Assembly: GCA_951799425.1 (NCBI GenBank)
Contig: OX637395.1
Span: forward strand, 1,756,501 to 1,820,500
From: Ilex aquifolium
Taxonomy: Eukaryota > Streptophyta > Magnoliopsida > Aquifoliales > Aquifoliaceae
Length of the DNA: 64,000 bases
Reading direction: 5' to 3'
A program made the position numbers and the translations under genes. Below are positions 40,863 through 51,948 of the stretch, one piece after another. Positions within the stretch are counted from its first letter, which is position 1. Each line of letters opens with the position of its first letter. The notes beneath the pieces are model-generated. The model had not been told where the DNA came from. It saw nothing but the letters and a program-made list of their open reading frames with translations, and searched no databases.

Positions 40863-40869
40863 CAATCAG

Positions 40870-42929
40870 ACTCTGTATGTCATAGCAGTAGCGCCAACCC
40901 CATTACATTACTTGCATCTTCTTTCATTGATTTCCTCTGTGATTGATTACTCTACTGTAGTAGCGTTCCTCTTGATCTAGACTACCAGAGAGATCAGTTT
41001 TCAGTTTTTAATCGATCCTCTGCGCTTTCTTTGGAAAATTACATTCAATCAGCTTGTGGTTTGTGGAATTGAATTTGATCACAATGTGCCTTTATCGCTC
41101 GTATCTGATTTGATCGATATGTTTCCACCAATTAAAAACGACATCGTCTCAATTTGAGGAAATTCCTAATCCTCGATTTAACGTTCCTATTCCCCTCTCT
41201 CTCTCTCTCTCTCCAAGTTCCTGTTTAAGGGAACGGAGCTGTGCCCGCAGATTTGAGCTTTACTGGATGGTCTGAGAGCTTTCAGACAACATTTCAACAG
41301 TTAGGTTTCGTATCGTCCCGACAGTATGGATCAGTCGATAGAATTATAGTAACATGCTTTATATATGCTATTGATAGTTCATTTTCTTTGTTTTTTTGAA
41401 TAATACATATCACATATTTGCTACCCACTAAGCACTTTCACAAATGTTGTCTGTGATTAATACCATTGTATTGGAAATAGGAGGATATATAATTTTTTTT
41501 CAGTGGTTATCCATGAGATTGAGATGCCTGATCACCCCCTTAATATGCTATGTCAACACTGTGGTGTGACAAATACAATTCCTTTTTTTGTGCTTGGAAT
41601 AAAATTCTGTGCTTTTAACTTATTGGAAATGCTGAGCATATGTTGGTAATTATCAGTCTTGGTGATGGTATTGATGAGCCTGACTTTTTGCTATAGGAAT
41701 ATGCTGAATTTATAACTTCAGAAGTTATAAATTCATGACAATACTGGCTAACATGTTTAATTTGCTATATTTTATTGATTGGATTCATTCCACATGCTGC
41801 TAATCCAAATTTTCACAATAACTTATATTTCATATTAATATTTGTAATTATGTATATTAAATGCTTGTCCATCGACCGAAGAGATTGAAATTGAAAGATG
41901 TTATCAACTGTGATGTAAATTTTCTAGATTCTGATACACGCCTGTACTTAAATGCTCCTGCTTATATGGGTGTTTTTGTCTTTAAGTTCAGGTTACCCCA
42001 AACAAGTAATACATCAAGACAAGTTTGTTGGAATTCTTTTTTATAAGATTACCTTTCAATGTACTTTGGATACAATATGACATGTTTTGGTGGATGTGAT
42101 TAGTAAATTGAATGAATGTTTGATGGATGAATTGCACAAAGATGTTATATATAACTTAATTGGTTAGATTTTATTATGGACAAGAACAAAATATAAAAGG
42201 AAAAAAAAATGCCAAATAGCAAGTCAAACCAGAAATATGGAGGCTTTAGCAGAATTATGGAGGCTTCAGCAGATAACCTAACTTGTACAATATCTTGGTT
42301 ATGTTTCACCATGAACAACGGCGTACAAGAAGGAAGGAAACCATTTCCAGTAAACAAAGAAGCATTTCCCCACATTTAGTGAAATGCTGGTAGCATTCTC
42401 AACGTAACAAATGCAACATTTCCGAATTTTCTTGCAGTGTTCATATATTAGTAGCATTCAAATTCTTACATTTTGTCATTTCAGTTCAGCTTGTATTTCG
42501 ATCGATATTATGTTAGACTCAGATTAAAATTGCTGATTTTTTTGTTTCATATCTATGTTAAAGGACTAACTTCAATTCAAGTGGATGTTACCAGAACTCC
42601 AAACAGTGGCTGATACTATGTCTTTCAGAATTTCTGCTTCTGACTATGTTTCGATTGAATGGGTTTAATCCTGCAGTTGAGTTCTGGGTTTTAAGTTCAG
42701 GAAACTTATTGCTGCCATAATTATGCTTTCCTCTCAATAATTTGTTGAACTAGTTGTCCAAGAAATCCTGTCAGATGAATTTAGGTGAGCTGGATTTAGA
42801 ACTGTGATGTAACAGTAAATGATTGTCCAACTGCAGGTTTTGATAGTGTTGCAGACCTGGAAGCCTTTTAAGGCAGCGTAAGAATTTGGAGGGCTTCAAT
42901 AGCAGCACAGCTCTGGAACGTACGGGAAC
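40870..42929 (+). promoter_or_regulatory. Probable 5' leader and leader intron of SKIP4 gene
   Basis: The pyrimidine-rich stretch at about 40916-41220 (including a (CT)n run near 41199-41213) looks like a plant leader. A typical acceptor at about 42836-42838 (CAACTGCAG) lies 90 bp before the SKIP4 start codon, consistent with a ~1.5-kb leader intron. The donor and the transcription start are not certain. The short open frame at 41861-42046 is not convincing. Confidence 0.4.
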
Positions 42930-44749
42930 ATGGATCAACAGTTTATATTAACAGATTCAGCCCAATCACCACTGATATGTGGCCTTCCTGATGACATTGC
43001 TTTTTTGTGCTTGGCAAGGGTTGCTCGGGAATATCATGCACTCCTCAAATGTGTTTCAAAGAGATGGAGAAAGCTAGTATGCAGTGAAGAGTGGTATTTT
43101 TACCGTCGCAAGCATAATTTGGATGAGACTTGGATTTATGCTTTGTGTAGAGACCGGGAAGAGCAGCTCCACTGTTATGTGTTAGACCCCAACCAGCTGA
43201 GAAGGGGTTGGAAGTGCATCCGAGGCCTTCCACTCCCCAGCTTGAAGAGAAAAGGTATGGGCTTTGAAGTGTTGGGAAACAAAGCATACATTCTGGGTGG
43301 CTGTTGTTGGTATGAAGATGCTTGTGATGAAGTCTACTGCTACGATGCTTCTATGAACTCTTGGAATGAAGCTCCTCCTTTATCAACTGGAAGGTATCCC
43401 TCTGCACTTTTATTTTTGTGCTCAGAATCTTGCACAGCATAATTGAATGATTTAAATTCTATGTAAAGTAAATCTTTATTCACCACCTATATGAACATTT
43501 TCCTCTTTTGCATGCATAGAAAATATATTTTTGTCAGATAAGTTGACAACCTACCCATTCTCGAAATTATTGTTATTATCATGCTGCTGGAACAAGTTTC
43601 TCCTTATCAAAAAAGTGTCCAATTATTGTCATTTTTTGCTCAACTCTTTCTGAATGGAACTAGATATGCTAGCCACCTTTTACCAGAATCCTTTTTGGAC
43701 CTATTGAATCTTAAACAACTTTATTTTTTGACATTTTCCACGATTGCTCAGTGACATCAAAACTCATATTAGAACTTTCTTTCTTATTCTTCTTATCACA
43801 GCCAAGGAGCTAAACCTTCTGATTCCAATGTTGTTGCATCTGTTAAACTAGTAACAGTGGTTCTACATATACCAAATCTTCTACTGAATTTTGCACTAAA
43901 TCAGTCTGGATTATTAGGTTAATGGGTCCCATTGGCTCCCACTAAATATCTAATGATAATGGTAGTGCCACATCATTTGGTGCAAGAAATTTGGTACACA
44001 AATTTGGGCACATAGCTCTACCTAATCATTAATTGGGAAATCACCTTTGGAATTGCTGTAGTGCAAAGGATTCTATTGAAGGTTTATTAAAGTAGGGTTT
44101 ATAAGTTTCTGAATAAGAAAAAACTTGTGCTGATTTTTTAAATGCATTCAGGTGCTATTTTGCTTGTGAAGCCTTAGATGACAAAATCTATGCCATTGGC
44201 GGGCAAGGACCAAAATCAAGTGATCCATGTTCTTGGGACACTTATGATCCCCACACCAACACTTGGAAATCTCACGTGGATCCCAATGTTGTTCCTGATA
44301 TCGAAGATTCAATGGTTTTCAACGGAAAAATCTATATCCGTTGCGGTTCGTCTGCTGTATCATCCCATGTGTATGCAGTTGTCTATAATCTATCAAGCGG
44401 CACGTGGGAGCATGCAGACGATGACATGGTTTCAGGCTGGCGAGGTCCGGCAGTTGTGGTAGATAATACCCTCTACGTGTTGGATCAGAGTTCCGGAACA
44501 CGATTGATGATGTGGTGTAAGGGTAAGAGGGAATGGGTGGCAATTGGGAGGCTGTCATCTCTATTCACAATGCCACCATGTCGGCTTGTTGCAATCGGAA
44601 AGAGCATTTTTGTCATAGGAAAGGGGCTGAGAACGGTGGTGGTGGATGTTGGGAATGCGGGGAATGCTGGTGGGGTGTTGATGAGTTCTTCTGTACGACA
44701 ATGGATTTCTCTAGGTGATGTAATTAGCTGTAAAACTATTGCAATTTGA
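42930..44749 (+). CDS. SKIP4: F-box/kelch-repeat protein, SKIP4-like
   Basis: Substrate receptor of an SCF (SKP1-Cullin-F-box) ubiquitin ligase. Two exons, 42930-43393 and 44152-44749, join in phase (AG+G, Arg) to 353 residues; Arabidopsis SKIP4 (At3g61350) is about 358. F-box at about residues 15-56: LPDDIAFLCLARV followed by LLKCVSKRWRKLV. Kelch-type repeats follow: FEVLGNKAYILGGC, DDKIYAIGGQG, VFNGKIYIRCGS, VDNTLYVLDQSSGTRLMMW and AIGKSIFVIGKG. The RCYFACEA junction across the intron is family-typical. The gene is convergent with the bestrophin gene (790 bp between stops). The start was chosen because MDQQF aligns with the family start and the next Met is inside the protein. Confidence 0.95.
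43880..44026. mobile_element. MITE-like sequence in the SKIP4 intron
   Basis: TTTTGCACTAAATCAG on one side and ACAAATTTGGGCACATAG on the other, with GGGTCCCATTGG inside, resemble the MITE at 32567-32691 (GGGGCCCATC core). The ends and target duplication are unclear. Confidence 0.4.
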
Positions 44750-45539
44750 GCCTCTACGAAGATGGAGTTTTCAAAATGATACATATTGAATTGTACCAAT
44801 GCATCTTCATACAATTGAAGTTAACACGTGTTTGTGTTTCTGACATTATTGTATTTGAAGGTAACAGACTCAGGTGGTTTCTCCCATGTCCACCCCTACT
44901 TATTTTAGTTTGCACTATAGGTGGAAGGTCTTTTGGGTTACCTGTGGGCTCTGTAAATAACATTAATGGGAGTAGGTACTAAGAGCAGTACACTACATTA
45001 GGCTCTAGTCACTATGCGGTCAGACGTATGCAGTCATATTCTTGGGTGCAGAGAGGCTCTGTCTCTATAATTCACTCTTGTAATGACTCACAATGAAGCA
45101 GCCTTATGTTGTGTTAAGGTCAGATGAATAGTATGCACATATGCCAAAAGTAACTGCACTTGTTCTCTTGATTTGCCTCCTCAAGCAAGGTGGAGGTACC
45201 AAAATCTAGCCGAAAAACCCTGAAAGACATGTCCATGGACCCAAAAGCTATGCTAGAGCATCAAGCTTAAATACAGGCTACAACATTGCAAGCTCTTAAT
45301 CTGAGTAACAGAGCACTGTAAGACTATACTTTCTGAGAGCAAGATTCTATTATATACAGATAGGAACCTGACACAGGGCCCTCGCGTGTAAAGCAGTTTA
45401 TCTTTACAAATTTGGAAACACTTAGCTCACAACTTGAACGTCTTTGATTGCAGAGGCTGCAAAACCTTCTACTAATACACGTTCATTGGAGATACATATA
45501 CATCTTCTATTGATCTTTAACACAAAGCTTAATGCCCAC
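44750..45539. other. Convergent intergenic region (two 3' UTRs)
   Basis: Must hold the 3' UTRs of SKIP4 (+) and the bestrophin gene (-). No other gene or repeat is evident. Confidence 0.6.
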
Positions 45540-46467
45540 TTAAATGGTAGGCCGACCATTTGGTGAATGCTCACTACAATGACTCTTTATCTTTGCATTA
45601 AGTTGTGCTTGAATCTTTTTCTCATTAGTTATAGCTTCCTGGATGTTGTTGTGAACCAGCTTGCACAGTTCGTCAAGTGCCAGCATAGGAAAGGGTTCCT
45701 CTATAAGAACACCCACCTGCAGAGATCCATAAATGACAAACATTTTAGGTGCTGAACAAGCAATGCAGAAATTGATAGAGAAGTTCTGTACCTAGGAGTT
45801 AACCAGGGACCGATTCAAGGTTCCCATGAAGTTTTTATCAGCCCCTGTTGATTCTTACACCTAAAAGGACGGAAATATGGGTGGAAGGATAGGGGGTGCC
45901 CCCGTGGGGGGTAGAGAATGTGTGTGTTACTGTCCTCCACAATGTCACATTACAAGAGGAAGGTCCATCCACATACTGATCCTCGTGGGCAACGAAACAA
46001 TATTTCATCCAGTACAAATAAAATGCTTCCTCTCCCTGTTTAAATGGAAAGGAACATGGCACTGAGGGAGGGGGGACGCCCCCATAACTTATTGGTGTCA
46101 AATATGGGTCACACCCGTTTGTGACATAGGATTTACGGGCGCCGAATCCGGCAAAAAGAAAGAGAAGGCAAAGGAGAAGGCAAGAACTTAAAAAATCCAC
46201 AAACTCCTTCATATACAATACCGCCCGTCGCCTATTCGTTACCTAATCAGATTGGATGTTGGAAGAAAGAAAATATTGGGCACGAGAAAATACAATGTCT
46301 ATGGGTGTGCATTCGACATCCAAGTGTTGCACATAGATTGTGGCACTGCGACATGCTAGACAATTGAAAAAGGTTTCAACCCCTTTCACTAAGTTGTGTC
46401 AAGTTACATGGAGGAACACTGTGTTTTCTTTCTGCTCCAACAGATTAGTGAAAGACAGACATTACAC

Positions 46468-46502
<35 letters not shown>

Positions 46503-48312
46503 CCTCTTCAATGCAAAACAAAGAAGCGGCACTGATAAAAGTGGCAGGAACCACAATCCATTTGCAATCCTCCCAGAGTATAATGGGAAGTGTAAGGTGC
46601 CATAGGACCAAAAACCTTGAAGTCAAGCGAGTGTATGACAGAGGGATAGGTGTAGTGATGAGCTGCTCGCAAACTCCAATACCTTCATGGAAACAAGAGA
46701 TCTTCGATTCCTGCAATAATTCAGAGATCATGACATGACTGATAATTCTTAATACTCGATACAAGTCATCCAAATTCATATCACGAAAGTATTGTTAAAG
46801 TTCTTCATCAGCTTTCATAATAACTATTTCATTGTTTATTCCATGTTTAGAGTCTGACATAGGGAACACAACATGAAACAAAATAAAAAATGTCTTATAT
46901 CATATTCTGTAACCAATAAACTCAGAAAACACATTCGAAATATTTGATACATCCAAGAAAGAAATTACCAACACATTCCACTTTGACGGCTCCAAATTTA
47001 GCAGCTGAAGGCTTTGAGAGATGAACTCAATGATGCAAAGAGGTCCATGCTTTGAACTGAGAACTACTGCAAGATCATCAACTTCAAGCAAATTTTTAAG
47101 GTCCCCCACCATATCTGAGCCATAAATCAAGTGGCACTGCATTCAAAAGTTTACATCATTATTCTGTCTCTGAAAGCAAAACTTGACATTCTGATATGAA
47201 ATCTAAAGCACATCATATGCTATAAAAGGCAGCAATAATCTGTATTATAGTTGCCCCTATTGGAAATAACTCATACTTTCAAGTGCCACGTTAAACACAA
47301 AACATTGAATATATACAAAACCAAATGAACAAATCGACAATTGGGTACTTGTTGTACGATGAAATTAACCCAAATGTCTATCTTTAAATCATGGTGGCCG
47401 AATATGAATTTAATAATAGTAATTAAGGTTAACATAATTTTTGCATTCGATAATATGTCAATTAGTCTCTGGAATGCATAGTTACTTGATGGAAGACGTC
47501 TATGTCTTCCCATCCCAGTAGTAACCCTCAAAATCTAAAAAATGGGTGGTCCAGTGCACGACACTCTCCGGGTTGGATGTAAGAAGCCTTAACCTGATGA
47601 AAACAAATTTACCGACCTTAAGGGCAACTGGAAATGCCACGATGTACTGCAATAGTGCCTTCTTTAGCAATGCATCACTCGGAGTCTCCACACTGATGGC
47701 AATCACTTGCCTGGCAAAGTCATTAGTCCCTGAAATCACCTTTGTCCAAGCTTTTCTCCCTTCTTCAAACCTTGAATACGACGCTTCTGTTCTAAACACC
47801 AGCAAAAGTGCCAGTGCGGGCGCTGTCAACTGATAAGGCAATGAAGAAGCTCTCAAAACAGGAAAAAACTCTGGCAACCAATGCATTGAAACTGCTGAAT
47901 TATAACTAGCAATAATCACTGCCACTGATGTAAACACGATCACTGGAGGAACCAACGATAGAATCACCCGCGAATTCAGACTCGACAAAAAATGCCTTAT
48001 ATGTCTTGAAGAGCTTCTATGCTGTAACCACTGCTCATGATCATACAAGGACCTCTTCTGTTGCATACGTCTCTCTTTTATGCCATCGGCCCAATTGGGT
48101 ATTGCAAGAAGAATCGACATAAGGGTAAAGGTTTGATCGGAAGAAGGGTTTGGGGTTTGTGAGGGTTGTGAAGAACACAGGATTTTGAAAGAGAGTTTGT
48201 TGTGTTTGGATGGTAGGACTGGGTGACGCAATTTGACAAGCATTTGGAGGGCAGAATGGGAAGAGGATGATAAACTGGTTGAGGGTTGGATTGGGATTGT
48301 GGGTTTTGACAT
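45540..48312 (-). CDS. Chloroplast bestrophin-like chloride channel (VCCN1/VCCN2 type)
   Basis: Voltage-dependent chloride channel family of the thylakoid membrane (UPF0187), which adjusts proton motive force after light changes. Exons: 48312-47617, 47136-46969, 46710-46504 and 45716-45540. All are in phase and give 415 residues plus TAA. Residues 1 to about 58 are rich in Ser/Thr/Pro/Lys with almost no acid, a chloroplast transit peptide. Seen: RSLYDHEQWLQHRSS (87-101), membrane segment SLVPPVIVFTSVAVIIASY (119-137), LPYQLTAPALALLLVFRTEA (158-177), YSRFEEGRKAW, HEGIGVCEQL, PLSYTRLTSRFLVLWHL and GVLIEEPFPMLALDELC. It closely matches my recollection of Arabidopsis At3g61320. VCCN1 and VCCN2 cannot be told apart here. 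The third intron's donor lies in a CT microsatellite. Confidence 0.93.
45838..46218 (-). other. Coding-like insertion in bestrophin intron 3
   Basis: A 126-codon open frame on the minus strand, more GC-rich than its intron surroundings, with segments such as ISYGGVPPPSVPCSFPFKQG. It is bounded on one side by AGGGACCGATTCAAGG, which resembles ends of plant repeats. I do not recognise a protein family. It may be a transposon piece. It is wholly intronic. Confidence 0.3.
46470..46503. repeat. GA/CT microsatellite at a splice donor
   Basis: The (GA)n run (one interruption, GATAGA) ends directly at exon 3 of the bestrophin gene. On the coding strand the donor therefore reads GAG|GTCTCTCTCTC. Confidence 0.9.
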
Positions 48313-48616
48313 TTGGGGAAATTAGGGTTAGGGTTTGGAAGGAGAGGGACAGAGATGTAGGGAAGAGAGAGGACATGTTGGGGTTTCACAGAGTGAAGAG
48401 CGGAAGGCTTAAGTTTGATAAGAAAGCGTATGGGTTGTTAGAAACGGTTAATATGTGAATGAGGTTTTTTTACACATTCTCGAAATAAATCTGGATAAAG
48501 AATGAATAAGGAATTTTTGTGTCACAGTACCGTCAGTCACAGTCACACCAATAAATCACTACACAGCATAAAACTCGATAGCGTGGTTAAGTGAGTCAGT
48601 CTGAGATTTAATAATT

Positions 48617-49633
48617 GGGAGAATTACGTCCACGCTCTCTGAGGTTTGTCACTTAATCACTCAGACCCCCTGACATTTGAAATATTACACACAAACCCCC
48701 TGAGGTTTGTATGCGCGTAACATTTAGACCCTTGCTGTAAATATATCAATTAATAAATTACACTCAGACCCCCTAAATTTTATAAATATATATTACTTAG
48801 ACCCCTTAAGTTTAAAATATTATACTTAGACCAAAAATATTTCAATCAAAGATAAAATATCAAATATTTTAAAGTTTACAATTAAAATTTATGTTCTATT
48901 GAATCTTTTATTGAAATAAAATCAAAACAAAAAATTCAATTTTTTCTAAAAAAATCGTGATTAGTATACAATTATATTCTCTATTGAAATTTAATTTGGT
49001 CGTTTAAACGACCAAATTAAAATACCAAATTACCCCAATTAAAGCTAAAAGATATTGTGTCCATTACAGTTTGATCCCTTATTTAATTTTATTCTAATAG
49101 ATAATATAATTATATACTTACTATGATTTTTTTTTTTAAAACTAGATTTTTATTTTTGATTTTATTTCAATAAATGACATAATAGAACATGAATTTTAGA
49201 TGTAAATTTTATGTTCTATTATGAATGACTTAGACCCCTTGTTTGATTTTTTAGCTTTATTCCAATAGATAGTATAATTGTATACTAATTACGATTTTTT
49301 AAGAAAAAAATAAATTTTTATTTTTAATTTTATTTCAATAAATGATACAATAGAATATGAATTTTGGTTGTAAAATTTAAAATATTTGATATTCTATCTT
49401 TGATTAGAGTATTTTTGGTCTAAGTATAATATTTTAAACTTAAGGAGACTAAGTATTATATACCTACAAACTTTAAGGGGGTCACAGTGTAATTTATTGA
49501 TTGATATATTTACAGCAGGGGTCCAAGTGTTACACGCGTACAAACCTCAGGGGGTCTGTATGTAATATTTCAAATGTCAGGGGGTCTGAGTGATTAAGTG
49601 ACAAACCTCAGGGAGTCTAGGTGTAATTCTTCC
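48617..49633. mobile_element. Long-TIR Mutator-type MITE, copy 1
   Basis: 1017 bp with inverted ends of more than 100 bp: left GGGAGAATTACGTCCACGC, right end reverse complement GGAAGAATTACACCTAGAC. Both arms contain CAGACCCCCTGACATTTGAA. It is flanked by a 9-bp duplication matching at 8 of 9 positions (TTAATAATT at 48608-48616, ATAATAATT at 49634-49642). The interior is AT-rich with no transposase. It lies upstream of the bestrophin gene. Confidence 0.85.
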
Positions 49634-49684
49634 ATAATAATTAAGAGGTTTTTAGTTCAATATTTTATATATCTTTAACCTTAA

Positions 49685-50093
49685 TGGCATGTTTGGTATG
49701 TTTTTTGGGAGAGGTTTGGATTGATTTGTCCAAACTCTTCTAAATCTAAAGATGAGATTCAACATTTAATGTTGTTCATACCCATATTTGGTGTGCGCAG
49801 GGATATATGACTTTTATGATAATATATTTGTATTTAAATGATTATTTTGTCCCTTAACCAATTTAATATGAGATATATAAAATATATGGGGGTATAAATA
49901 TCATTTAGATGTTAAACTCATTAACCCACATATGAAACTCACACATGAGTTTCATGACCGGGCCTAAATCGGACTGGTTTTCAAAATCTGGACTAGATGT
50001 GTATTTGTCAAATATGAGTTTGAGGGGGTTTATTCCCTAACCCATGTTCCAAAACCCTCCCAAACCCACATTCCAAAGTAACCAAACAGGCCC
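49685..50093. mobile_element. PIF/Harbinger-type MITE
   Basis: 409 bp with termini TGGCATGTTTGGT and, inverted, GGGCCTGTTTGGT, between TAA duplications (49682-49684 and 50094-50096). There is no coding capacity. The 3-bp TAA duplication fits the Tourist/PIF group. Confidence 0.7.
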
Positions 50094-50458
50094 TAAAGGG
50101 CCAGCAGCCCTTATTCCTGGGTATACAAATTTTAAACTCGCTCGAGAGAATAATAGACACAAACTTGAATAACCTATTAAAAAAAAAAAAAAAGACTAAA
50201 ACCCATGTGAATTTTGCAATTACCTTATCCTCATGCGATTAAAACAGTATACAGTTAATCCTCTTTTGACTTCATAATAATAACATTTTCATGTATTGAA
50301 TTGTCTTTTTTTAAATTTTAATTAATGATTGAGTTGATTGATCAAAACTATTTAATGAATAGCTCAATTTAAAAACATAATTAATAATGACATGAACTTT
50401 GTAATCAAAATATATAGTGGAAATTGCATTTTGTACCCTAAAAAATTAAAAAAATTTA

Positions 50459-51147
50459 GGGAGAATTACACTCAAGACCCTGACATTTGAAATATTACAC
50501 ACAGATCTCCTGAGATTTGTAAACAACCTTTGTCGTTAGTAAATTACATCCAAACCCCCTAAAGTTTGTAGGCGTATGATACTTGAGGGATTTAGACCAA
50601 AAATACAGCAAACAAAGATAGAATATCAGATATTTTAAATTTTACAACTAAAATTAATGTTTTATTATGACATTTATTTAAATAAAATTAAAATTAAAAA
50701 TTTAATTTTTCTTAAAAAATCATAATTAGTATACTATTACACTATCTATTAGAATTTAAGTTGGTCGTTTAAATACCTCAATTAAAACTAGAATATATTG
50801 TGTTTATTACAGTTTGACCTCTTATTTGATTTTTTAGTTTTATTTCAATACATAGTATAATTGTATATTAATTATATTTTTTAAAATATTTAATATTCTA
50901 TATTTAATTAGAGTATTTTTGGGCTAAGTATAACATTTTAAATTTGAGGGATCTAAGTATTATAAACTTACAAACTTCAGGGGATCTGAGTGTAATTTAC
51001 TAGCTAGTATACTTACAGACATTTGCTGATAGAAGTCTAAGTGTTACGTGCGTATAAACTTTAAGGGGTTTGTATATAATATTTTAAATATCAGGAGGTC
51101 TGAGTGATTAAATGACAAACATCAGGAAGTCTAGATGTAATTCTCCC
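50459..51147. mobile_element. Long-TIR Mutator-type MITE, copy 2
   Basis: 689 bp, same family as 48617-49633: starts GGGAGAATTACACTC and ends GATGTAATTCTCCC. It is flanked by AAAAATTTA (50450-50458) and AAAAAATTA (51148-51156), 8 of 9 positions equal. The arms are more diverged than in copy 1. Confidence 0.8.
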
Positions 51148-51732
51148 AAAAAATTATTTTACACCCTCCATATATTAAAAATATTGTAATATATCACATT
51201 CGTTAGTTTTTATTGTTCATTTTAGTCCTTAATGTATAAATTTTATCAATTTTATCTCTAAATTATTCATTTCATGTTTAAATAATCCCTACAAAAACGG
51301 ATTGTTCAATTTTTTACGAAAATAATCACATGTCGATTATATGACACTATTTGAAAAAATGACACGTGATTTTTGTCAAAAAACTAATGGCCCATCTGTG
51401 TAAGAACTATTTAAACACAAATTAAAAATTTCCAGAACGAATTTGACAAAATCAATGCATTGATGACCAAACTAACAAAAAGCATCACAAAAATGGGCTT
51501 CAAAACAAGGCAGGCATTTGGCCATATTCAGATTTCTTAGCATGGCTGAAGATCTTAATCTACCAAAAAGAGCTGGACTGCTGGGCTTTGGTCCAAGAAA
51601 TAGAGTGGACTAGGCATGGATGGAAATGTAGAAATATTGATTCAAAGCAACTAACATGTACAAGCAATCTATCCTTCCGTTTCTGCTTCAGCCTTGGTTA
51701 CATTTTCATCTGATCTCTAATATTCACCTTCA

Positions 51733-51802
51733 AAGAAGAAGGGGAAAGAGAAGAGAAGAGAAAGGAAGGAGGAGGAGGAAAGAGAGCGGGGGGGGGGGGG
51801 GG
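51733..51802. repeat. Polypurine run ending in 15 G
   Basis: About 70 bp of AAGAAGGGGAAAGAG-type purine sequence passing into 15 consecutive G (51788-51802, preceded by one C). It is just downstream of the microprotein gene and may lie in its 3' UTR. Confidence 0.85.
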
Positions 51803-51948
51803 TTGGAGGAGTCATGCAGCAAATCCACAATTTTCCATTGAAGTGATTCAAGTGAGCACTGATTTTGTTCAGCATTACAAAATTTCCCTAATTCAGCAAA
51901 GGCCACTCCAATTCGTGCTCACCTACGCAGAATTAATTATCCAACAGA